From assembly GCA_913052545.1 (NCBI GenBank), contig CAJXEF010000065.1, forward strand, positions 1-10,894: a DNA stretch of 10,894 nucleotides, given 5' to 3'. This DNA is from an uncultured Chloroflexota bacterium (GTDB taxonomy: Bacteria; Chloroflexota; Dehalococcoidia; UBA3495). Shown one piece after another: positions 1 through 5,540 of this stretch (the first letter of the stretch is position 1; every line of letters begins with the position of its first letter). Made by a program: the position numbers and the translations under genes. Under the pieces are notes generated by a model. The model was not told where the DNA came from and made no database searches. It saw only the letters and a program-made list of their open reading frames with translations.

Positions 1-2
1 AT

Positions 3-611
3 AGGGTACAGAATCTGGCCGGTGATCTTCAAAGGGAAGGTCACAATGCCGTTGCTCTTCAGGGAAACATGTCTCAAAACCAACGACAGCGTTCTATGGA
101 AGGCTTTCGCAAGGGGAAACATGATATTTTGGTAGCTACCGATATAGCTGCTCATGGTCTTGATGTAAGCGGAGTAACTCACGTCATTAACTTTGATATG
201 CCGGATACTGTTGATGCCTATACGCATCGTATTGGAAGAACTGGACGAGCTCTAAGAGAAGGGGAGGCATTCACTTTAGCATGCCGGGAAGACTTATCTA
301 TGGTCCGGTCAGTTGAAAAGGTACTAAAATCTGGAATAGAACGTTGTCGCCTGGAAAATTTTGATTACGGTGATTTTCTCCCTGAAAATGCATTTCCATT
401 ACAAACCGACAAGCCAAAATCCCAGAAAAGGTCTAGATGGAGGAATAGTAATCCCAGGCCAAGTTCGAACAATACGGCTTTATCTACTAAGAAGGATGAT
501 CGTAATAATAAACCAACTGCTGAATCCGCTGTTAATAAGGGGAGTATTGCCATCTCTAAGAGTAAACCCTATCCGGGTAACCGCCGCAGGAACCATTCAT
601 CTAGAGGGTAG
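3..611 (+). CDS. DEAD-box ATP-dependent RNA helicase, C-terminal part (partial at left edge)
   Basis: C-terminal RecA-like domain of a superfamily 2 RNA helicase, which unwinds RNA duplexes using ATP in the cytoplasm (ribosome assembly, RNA decay or cold adaptation). The frame is open to the left edge, so the true start and the N-terminal domain (Q motif, Walker A, DEAD) lie outside the window. Visible signs are a motif IV-region segment (VQNLAGDLQ), LQGNMSQNQR, motif V as ATDIAAHGLDV, and motif VI as HRIGRTGRA with both arginine-finger positions. Motif V has His where AARGLD is most common. After the domain comes a tail of roughly 65-70 residues rich in Lys, Arg, Asn and Ser and ending RRRNHSSRG, typical of RNA-binding tails in RhlE/CshA/DeaD-type proteins. 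The internal ATG at 69 is not the start, because conserved helicase sequence continues upstream of it. The family is certain; the subfamily is not resolved. Confidence 0.93.
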   Translation, partial: RVQNLAGDLQREGHNAVALQGNMSQNQRQRSMEGFRKGKHDILVATDIAAHGLDVSGVTHVINFDMPDTVDAYTHRIGRTGRALREGEAFTLACREDLSMVRSVEKVLKSGIERCRLENFDYGDFLPENAFPLQTDKPKSQKRSRWRNSNPRPSSNNTALSTKKDDRNNKPTAESAVNKGSIAISKSKPYPGNRRRNHSSRG

Positions 612-763
612 ATAAAAGTTGGAAAATCAGGCTTTAACGCTGGTGTTGACCAGAAGAATGGAGATCACTGTGGGTCTAAGGATGTTCTTGGTTCCTAAGT
701 ACGATATAAGCTCTTGCCCCGATTGGTCGTGTTACACCAGATTCCGGTTAATGATAGATTAAA

Positions 764-768
764 AGAGG
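764..768 (+). promoter_or_regulatory. Ribosome binding site for the GTG-started oxidase
   Basis: AGAGG lies 9 bases before the GTG at 778. It supports GTG as the start of the hydroxy-acid oxidase, since no in-frame ATG is available near the conserved N-terminus. Confidence 0.6.
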
Positions 769-777
769 TTTGTAATC

Positions 778-1857
778 GTGACGAGTTCTGAATTTGCTAC
801 CAACGAACAAATTGTTCAATCGGCAAAGCGTCGGCTAGCACAAGGGCCTTGGGATTATCTTGTAGGCGGATCAGAATCCGAAACTACTATGCGTAGAAAT
901 CGATTGTCTTTCGATAAGATTGCTTTTAGACCTAGGGTCTTGGTAGATGTTTCCGATGTAAATACATCTACTACTTTGTTAGGACATGCTCTACGCATAC
1001 CCGTTATGATGGCTCCAGTGGGTTCCTTACAGGTCTTCGATCAGGAAGGTGGTGTGGGTGTTACTAAAGCTGCGAGTGAATTCGGAGTGTTGCATGTGGT
1101 TAGTTCAGTTACCCAACCATCTTTAGAAGAAATAGCTAGCGCGGCATCCTCGCCAAAGGTTTATCAGCTTTATATTCATGGCGACTGGGATTGGACTAAA
1201 GACATGCTGGATCGTGCTAAGTCAGCAGGTTATAAAGCTATTTGTATAACCGTAGATACAGCAGTTTATAGCCGTAGGGAGCGTACCTGGCTAAGCCGCT
1301 GGGTGCCAATGTCTCAGCGTACTCCTCCCGATCCGTTTTGGCAGGCATCAGTTACATGGGACCGTATAGTGAAAATAAAGGAATACTCGGGCCTTCCTTT
1401 GATTTTAAAGGGTATCGCTAACGGAGCGGATGCCAAATTGGCGGTTGAACATGGAGTGGATGTAATCTGGGTGTCAAATCACGGGGGTCGGCAGCTAGAT
1501 CATGGACTAGGAACAATGGATTTCCTTGAGGAAGTGGTAAATGCAGTTGAAGACAAGGCAGAGATTGTTTTGGATGGTGGAATCCAAAGAGGCAGCGATG
1601 TGATTAAAGCAGTGGCTATCGGTGCGAAGACTGTAGCTATAGGTAAATTACAAGGATGGGGACTAGCCGCTGACGGATCTGCAGGGGTTTACAGGGTACT
1701 CGAGATTCTTGAAGATGAAATTAGGGTCGGAATGGGTTTGCTTGGGGTTACTAATATGGATCAACTTAATAAATCTTTTGTTTGTCCGGCGGATTCTACT
1801 ACCAGCCCTCATGAAATGAGTGCCTGGGTCAATATGCCAGTAAACCGGATAATCTGA
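778..1857 (+). CDS. FMN-dependent alpha-hydroxy-acid oxidase/dehydrogenase
   Basis: A 359-residue flavoenzyme of the glycolate oxidase / L-lactate dehydrogenase / lactate 2-monooxygenase family. It oxidises a 2-hydroxy acid to the 2-oxo acid through FMN in a TIM barrel. It has no signal peptide or membrane segment, so it should be cytoplasmic. By motif comparison with plant glycolate oxidase, the key residues are present: Tyr27 (DYLVGG), Tyr132 (QLY), Asp160 (TVD), Lys211 (LKG), and the catalytic His235 and Arg238 in SNHGGRQLD. The phosphate-binding region has DGG at 266-268 and Arg271. The second phosphate loop, normally IGRP, reads IGKLQGWGLA (288-297), replacing Arg with Lys and losing Pro. 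The loop between Asp160 and Lys211 is shorter than in glycolate oxidase. Length is close to the family norm. It starts with GTG, preceded by AGAGG, and converges on the minus-strand unit with only 36 bases between stops. The substrate cannot be read from the sequence; lactate, glycolate, mandelate or another 2-hydroxy acid are all possible. Confidence 0.9.
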   Translation: MTSSEFATNEQIVQSAKRRLAQGPWDYLVGGSESETTMRRNRLSFDKIAFRPRVLVDVSDVNTSTTLLGHALRIPVMMAPVGSLQVFDQEGGVGVTKAASEFGVLHVVSSVTQPSLEEIASAASSPKVYQLYIHGDWDWTKDMLDRAKSAGYKAICITVDTAVYSRRERTWLSRWVPMSQRTPPDPFWQASVTWDRIVKIKEYSGLPLILKGIANGADAKLAVEHGVDVIWVSNHGGRQLDHGLGTMDFLEEVVNAVEDKAEIVLDGGIQRGSDVIKAVAIGAKTVAIGKLQGWGLAADGSAGVYRVLEILEDEIRVGMGLLGVTNMDQLNKSFVCPADSTTSPHEMSAWVNMPVNRII

Positions 1858-1893
1858 TATTAGTTGGTTCATATGAATAGAGTTTATAAATAT

Positions 1894-3057
1894 TTAATGC
1901 CACAGCTCTCGGCTAGCTATTTCCGCACCTTCAACCATGGAGGCTAGTTTCGCCCAGGCTATATTGGTTTCCACTCGCCTTCCCCATGCGGATGTTCCAA
2001 ATCCGCAGTCGCTACCGGCTATGACATTTTCTTTCCCGACTACTTGAGCGAACTTGATAATCCGTTCTGCTACTAAGAGCGGGTGTTCAATAAAATTAGT
2101 AGTAGTATCTAAAACTCCAGGAATTATAACTTTGCCTTCGGGTAACTTAACCGTCTTCCAAATCTGCCATTCATGGGCGTGTCTAGGGTTAGCTGCTTCG
2201 AATGAGATTGCTGCCGGGGGAGCTTTGAGAACTGTGTTAATTATTTTTTCTAAAGGGATATCATGGTTATGGGGTCCCTCTGTATTTCCCCAACACATGT
2301 GCATTCTCATGTTGTCAGGCGGTATTTCGGTTAGAGCATATTCTAGGACCTCAACGTGCATTTCCACAATTTTGACGAATTCCGTTTCGCTAAGATGAGA
2401 GAACTGAGACACTCGGGTCATGGCTAAGTCAGGGCAATCAATTTGAAGGAGTAATCCGGCGTCTACTATCTCTTTATAATCTTCCCGCATTGTGTCTGCG
2501 AGAGCATAAAGATATTCCTCTTCTGTTGAGTAATACTCATTTGGCAAAAATGTAGCTATAGCTCCCGGCGAGGCAGCAGTCATAAAAACTTCTTCGGCTT
2601 GTACGCCAGAAGTTGCATCCAGGAGCCGTCGTATATCTCTCTTGATTGAATCCTTGTCCTTCCACCCAACGGGCGATGTACAGGCAGGCATTGGAATACT
2701 TGTGGACGAAGTTCCTCTTTGGGCGAAGAACTCAGGGAAATCTAGATCGTCTAGCCTTGGGGAGTTTCGCACTACATGCTCTCCTTCAAAGCCCGTTAAC
2801 CTGTCTTTCACGTACGAAACATATTGGACTCGCCCTTGTTCTCCATCATTTATGACGTCAATTCCAGTGGCGAGCTGACGGGCAACGACTTCATGTACTT
2901 CTGCTGATACCGTTGTCTCAAAATTATCTTGGTTATTCTCTGTCGGATTAAGTTGGGATTTAAGTAAATCTTGCAATTGGATGGAACGGGGAAGGCTACC
3001 GGTATGTGTAGTCAAGATCTTTTTATGGCTACGTTTCAAAACAGCACATTTCTCCAC
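1894..3057 (-). CDS. Catalytic-domain-only MetE-like zinc methyltransferase (cobalamin-independent methionine synthase II / epoxyalkane:CoM transferase family)
   Basis: A 387-residue protein matching only the C-terminal catalytic half of MetE (UROD/MetE-like TIM barrel), in which zinc activates a thiol for alkyl transfer. The N-terminal signature THTGSLPR is at 17-24. The zinc ligands known from MetE are recognisable: His253-x-Cys255 (HMC), Glu287 (SFEAAN) and Cys351 (GSDCGFG). Asp207 (QIDCPDLA) lies where MetE has its substrate-binding IDEPA motif. The MetE N-terminal domain is absent, so the methyl or alkyl donor is unlikely to be handled as in classical MetE. Short homologues include archaeal and bacterial core methionine synthases, which use methylcobamides, and epoxyalkane:coenzyme M transferases, so the substrate is open. 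The GTG start at 3057 has no clear ribosome site. A TTG at 3037-3039 (381 residues) is preceded by GGAG at 12 bases and starts closer to the conserved block. It is 86 bases downstream of tam on the same strand, probably co-transcribed. Confidence 0.85.
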   Translation of the reverse strand: MEKCAVLKRSHKKILTTHTGSLPRSIQLQDLLKSQLNPTENNQDNFETTVSAEVHEVVARQLATGIDVINDGEQGRVQYVSYVKDRLTGFEGEHVVRNSPRLDDLDFPEFFAQRGTSSTSIPMPACTSPVGWKDKDSIKRDIRRLLDATSGVQAEEVFMTAASPGAIATFLPNEYYSTEEEYLYALADTMREDYKEIVDAGLLLQIDCPDLAMTRVSQFSHLSETEFVKIVEMHVEVLEYALTEIPPDNMRMHMCWGNTEGPHNHDIPLEKIINTVLKAPPAAISFEAANPRHAHEWQIWKTVKLPEGKVIIPGVLDTTTNFIEHPLLVAERIIKFAQVVGKENVIAGSDCGFGTSAWGRRVETNIAWAKLASMVEGAEIASRELWH

Positions 3058-3143
3058 TTACTGGGCTTGAAAGCAATTGAGTTTTCTATGGATGTTTAGT
3101 CCCTATGGCCAATACTATAGTACTAACGATCTCAGGTTTAACG

Positions 3144-3911
3144 TTATTTTACTGCTACCATGAATAAACGTCTAAATGGGAGTATGGTCTTGCCGTCCGA
3201 CCGTTTGGGATAAGCATCGGATACTTTTCGGCTATAAGACGCTATGAACTCGCCATGTTCATCTTCTGGTAAATGGGATAGGAGAGGGGGCAGTACAGTT
3301 CCTTTCGTCCATTCGACTACGGGATCGTCTCCATCTAATATGTGCATATATATGCTTTCCCACATATCCAAGCTGGTAGATAAAGGGCTCAACATGTCAT
3401 AGTAAAAATTAGGTTCGGCTACCGGATTTTCCATAAGATGTGGGACCAATCTATCAGCCCACTTGCTCTCTCTGGCAGTTGCGGCAATATTAGCGTGACT
3501 TGGAGCATTCCAGTTTTCAGGCATTTGGACTGCTAGTACTCCTCCATCTTTGAGGAACGCCATTAATCTAGGGAATAATGCATCATGACCAGTCAACCAG
3601 TGGAAAGCTGCGTTAGAAAAGATTAGGTCAGCTGGTTCTGTAGGTTTCCATGTGTTGAGATCTGAATGTTCCCACATGATTCCGGACTGGATATCCTGAG
3701 TTCGCTCTAGCATATTGGGAGAGCTATCAACTCCAGTTATCTTTGCATTTTGCCACCGGTCTTTCAAAATACCGGTTATTGTTCCGGTTCCACATCCCAG
3801 ATCGTAAATTACTTCAGTTGCATCTAAGTTGATACGCCCCATAAGATCGAGCGCAGGCCGCAGTCTTTCGTTTCCATACCTTAAATATTGAGTTGGGTTC
3901 CAGTCTATCAA
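3144..3911 (-). CDS. tam: Trans-aconitate 2-methyltransferase homologue
   Basis: A 255-residue SAM-dependent class I methyltransferase. Tam converts trans-aconitate to its methyl ester, and is thought to relieve inhibition of aconitase by this spontaneous by-product of cis-aconitate. Matches run along the whole protein: MIDWNPTQYL at the N-terminus, SAM motif I VIYDLGCGTG (34-43), acidic motif VDSSPNML (61-68), DLIFSNAAFHWL (95-106), VQMPENWNAPSH (128-139) and the C-terminal block YPKRSDG..LPFRRLFMVA. Length equals that of the characterised family. The start codon is TTG, supported by AGGAG six bases upstream and by the family N-terminus beginning exactly there. It is the first gene of a probable two-gene unit with the MetE-like gene, and is transcribed away from the crotonase gene. 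Family assignment is strong. Trans-aconitate as the actual substrate is inferred from homology, and related carboxylic acids are possible. Confidence 0.87.
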   Translation of the reverse strand: MIDWNPTQYLRYGNERLRPALDLMGRINLDATEVIYDLGCGTGTITGILKDRWQNAKITGVDSSPNMLERTQDIQSGIMWEHSDLNTWKPTEPADLIFSNAAFHWLTGHDALFPRLMAFLKDGGVLAVQMPENWNAPSHANIAATARESKWADRLVPHLMENPVAEPNFYYDMLSPLSTSLDMWESIYMHILDGDDPVVEWTKGTVLPPLLSHLPEDEHGEFIASYSRKVSDAYPKRSDGKTILPFRRLFMVAVK

Positions 3912-3917
3912 TGTATG

Positions 3918-3922
3918 CTCCT
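3918..3922 (-). promoter_or_regulatory. Ribosome binding site deciding the TTG start of tam
   Basis: Minus-strand AGGAG with a 6-base spacer to the TTG at 3911-3909. Together with the family-typical DWNP N-terminus it fixes the unusual TTG start. Confidence 0.7.
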
Positions 3923-4036
3923 ATATTTTTTGAAAATAATGTTAATAAATGAGGCTAATGCATTGCAACTGGCATCGATAAGCTTCACTAAAGATTTTGA
4001 GGTAGATTCGAGGCTAATATATAGGGAAAAATTGCA

Positions 4037-4065
4037 TTGGAAAAATGTTAACATCTAACTATAAT
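4037..4065 (+). promoter_or_regulatory. Sigma-70-type promoter with a palindrome in the spacer, upstream of the ECHDC3-like gene
   Basis: The -35 box TTGGAA (4037-4042, four of six consensus bases) and a perfect -10 box TATAAT (4060-4065) are separated by exactly 17 bases. The predicted start of transcription is near 4072, giving an untranslated leader of about 135 bases before the ATG at 4209. The spacer carries the perfect 10-bp palindrome ATGTTAACAT (4045-4054), where a dimeric repressor could block polymerase. The boxes are seen directly; the regulatory role is inferred. Confidence 0.6.
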
Positions 4066-4165
4066 TCTGACTACGAAATGTGTGTTCTCTCTTAAATGTA
4101 TCATTACTTGGCGCATTATCGAATATATAAGTGAATTTTATTGTTACCGTACTACGTCATCCCCA

Positions 4166-4190
4166 AACCCTTAGTTATACGTCAAGGGTT
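4166..4190 (+). promoter_or_regulatory. Leader hairpin before the crotonase ribosome binding site
   Basis: AACCCTT (4166-4172) and AAGGGTT (4184-4190) form a perfect 7-bp stem with an 11-base loop. It ends seven bases before the GGAG (4198-4201) that precedes the ATG by 7 bases. The right arm also belongs to a competing 8-bp palindrome GGTTAACC (4187-4194). No T-run follows, so it is not an intrinsic terminator. It could be an operator or an RNA structure affecting translation, or be incidental. Confidence 0.35.
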
Positions 4191-4208
4191 AACCAACGGA
4201 GTTTTTGA

Positions 4209-4982
4209 ATGCCCGATAAAGTGATTGTTCAAACTAAAGATGAAGGTATCGCGATTTTGACTCTTAACAATCCGGATAGGCGTAACGTTCTGTCTGTAGA
4301 AGTATTAGAGACATTACAGGATGCACTTCGTTCTATTTCTCTAGACCATGATGTCCGTGTAGTAATCATTAAATCTATGGGTCCAGTATTCAGCTCGGGT
4401 CATGATCTAAGACAATTAATTGATGGGTCTACTGAGAGCCAAAGAATGCTCTTTGCTGCTTGTACTGGAGTGATGACTAGTATAAGGAATTTACCACAAC
4501 CCGTTATCGCCCAGGTTCGGGGCCTAGCAACAGCAGCGGGTTGTCAGTTAGTAGCTAGTTGCGATCTAGCCATAGCCTCTTCAGATGCATCTTTCGCCAC
4601 ACCCGGTGTACAGATTGGGCTCTTTTGCACGACCCCAGGAGTCGCGGTTTCCCGAGCAATTGGTGCTAAAAAAGCTATGGAAATGTTGCTAACCGGTCAA
4701 CCCATTTCAGCGTATGATGCGGCTGAAGTTGGTTTGATAAATCGAGTCGTATCACCCGGAGATTTGGACCAAAGTGTTTTGGAATTTGCTAAACAAATAT
4801 GTGACGCGAGTTCATATACCGTAACTTTAGGGAAGCAGGCTTTCTACAAGCAGCTAGAACTAGGTATTTCAGATGCCTATGATATGGCGGAAGAGACAAT
4901 GGTCAGAAATCTTCAAAATCAAGATGCGAAGGAAGGGATATCCGCCTTTTTGGAGAAACGGTCTCCTAAATGGAGCAATTAA
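4209..4982 (+). CDS. ECHDC3-like enoyl-CoA hydratase/isomerase (crotonase) family protein lacking catalytic glutamates
   Basis: A 257-residue crotonase-fold protein expected to bind an acyl-CoA in the cytoplasm. The fold is clear from LTLNNPDRRNVLS (18-30), the first oxyanion-hole region FSSGHDL (61-67) and the second, GLATAAGCQLVASCD (105-119). The sequence is closest by memory to ECHDC3, the mitochondrial enoyl-CoA hydratase domain-containing protein 3. Shared blocks include ATAAGCQLVASCD, FATPGVQIGLFCTTPGVAVSRA (129-150) and, near the end, LGKQAFYKQL and EGISAFLEKRSPKW. Both glutamates that catalyse hydration in classical enoyl-CoA hydratase are replaced: Gln113 (GCQ instead of GCE) and Gly133 (PG instead of PE). 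Classical hydratase activity is therefore unlikely; hydrolase, isomerase or non-catalytic CoA binding are alternatives. Length is normal. The ATG has a good GGAG site. It is monocistronic, with its own promoter, divergent from tam. Confidence 0.9.
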   Translation: MPDKVIVQTKDEGIAILTLNNPDRRNVLSVEVLETLQDALRSISLDHDVRVVIIKSMGPVFSSGHDLRQLIDGSTESQRMLFAACTGVMTSIRNLPQPVIAQVRGLATAAGCQLVASCDLAIASSDASFATPGVQIGLFCTTPGVAVSRAIGAKKAMEMLLTGQPISAYDAAEVGLINRVVSPGDLDQSVLEFAKQICDASSYTVTLGKQAFYKQLELGISDAYDMAEETMVRNLQNQDAKEGISAFLEKRSPKWSN

Positions 4983-5070
4983 TCTAGATATAATTGCCCA
5001 TAGGTCTCGTCCGTTTTTTTTCGGCAAATTCTCAATGTATGCTAGTTCCGCTCGTGTGGTGGTTCGAGCT

Positions 5071-5472
5071 TTATGCCTCTTCTCCCTCTGCTAATTGAAA
5101 AAGAACACCATGAGAACTACTTGTGTCTATATTTAGGGTTTTATATCCAAATGGGCTGGTGCTAGGTCCTTCCCCTCTTAGACTATTGCCATTGGCTTTA
5201 AGATTGTTGAAAACCTGGTCTATTTCGTCAACACCCCAGGCTACATGTGCCACACCCGGCCCGCTTTCCTTTAGTTGACGTGCTATTGATGAATCTGATG
5301 TGGTAGGTTCAAAGAAGTCCATTATTGTGGGCCCTATATGGTAGATAATGTATCTCCTGTCTGGGTGTTCTCCTCTACTTGATGGTTTGAGTCCAAAATT
5401 TTGCTCTAAATAATTCGCCATTTCTTTTGCATCTTCTACTATGTAAGTCACGTGATGTACTTTGGTGAACAT
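5071..5472 (-). CDS. VOC-fold (glyoxalase / methylmalonyl-CoA epimerase-like) protein
   Basis: A 133-residue vicinal-oxygen-chelate protein with two beta-alpha-beta-beta-beta modules, beginning VHHVTYIVEDA and restarting at GPGVAHVAWGVDEI. Such proteins chelate a divalent metal and act as epimerases, glyoxalases, dioxygenases or resistance proteins. Probable metal positions are His7, Asp52 (IMDFFEP) and His76. The fourth position, normally Glu in GVL(I/V)EL, is Gln126 (GVLFQL), which may alter metal binding. The overall arrangement (FFEPTTSDSSIARQLKESGPGV) resembles methylmalonyl-CoA epimerase, but no mutase genes are nearby, so that function is not claimed. The ATG start has AGAGG five bases upstream. 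It lies 68 bases downstream of the MFS gene on the same strand, probably in one transcript, which suggests it acts on a compound handled by that transporter. Confidence 0.82.
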   Translation of the reverse strand: MFTKVHHVTYIVEDAKEMANYLEQNFGLKPSSRGEHPDRRYIIYHIGPTIMDFFEPTTSDSSIARQLKESGPGVAHVAWGVDEIDQVFNNLKANGNSLRGEGPSTSPFGYKTLNIDTSSSHGVLFQLAEGEEA

Positions 5473-5507
5473 GGTATCCTCTTATGATTTTTAAATATCC
5501 GGTATGG

Positions 5508-5530
5508 TGTCGACGGGTATTTCGTCGATA
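5508..5530 (-). repeat. Intercistronic inverted repeat between MFS and VOC genes
   Basis: TCGACG (5510-5515) pairs with CGTCGA (5523-5528) across a 7-base loop, extended by a G-T and a T-A pair to eight. No T-run follows in the minus-strand direction, so it is not an ordinary terminator. It may stabilise or process the MFS-VOC transcript, or bind a protein. Confidence 0.35.
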
Positions 5531-5540
5531 ACATCAATTA

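Noticed and set aside
69..611. Helicase beginning at the ATG at 69
   Set aside because: Conserved helicase sequence (LAGDL...ALQGNM) continues in frame upstream to the window edge, so this is an internal methionine of a partial gene.
646..712. Possible promoter for the oxidase (TTGACC at 646, TATAAG at 705)
   Set aside because: The two boxes are more than 50 bases apart and neither has a partner at 15-19 bases.
1858..1893. Terminator between the convergent oxidase and MetE-like genes
   Set aside because: Only the AT-rich palindrome TTCATATGAA (1868-1877) is present, with no GC stem or T-run.
3114..3141. Separate promoter for the MetE-like gene (minus strand TTAAAC, 16 bases, TATAGT)
   Set aside because: The -10 is fair but the -35 matches only three of six bases; mentioned only as a possibility.
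4983..5070. Intrinsic terminator at the T8 run (5014-5021) after the crotonase gene
   Set aside because: The T-run is not preceded by a stable GC-rich stem; only a 3-bp CCG/CGG pairing or a long imperfect AATTGCC/GGCAAATT pairing around it is visible.
4873..5094. Plus-strand ORF overlapping the end of the crotonase gene
   Set aside because: Out-of-frame shadow of the crotonase, running through the intergenic gap into the end of the VOC gene; no ribosome site.
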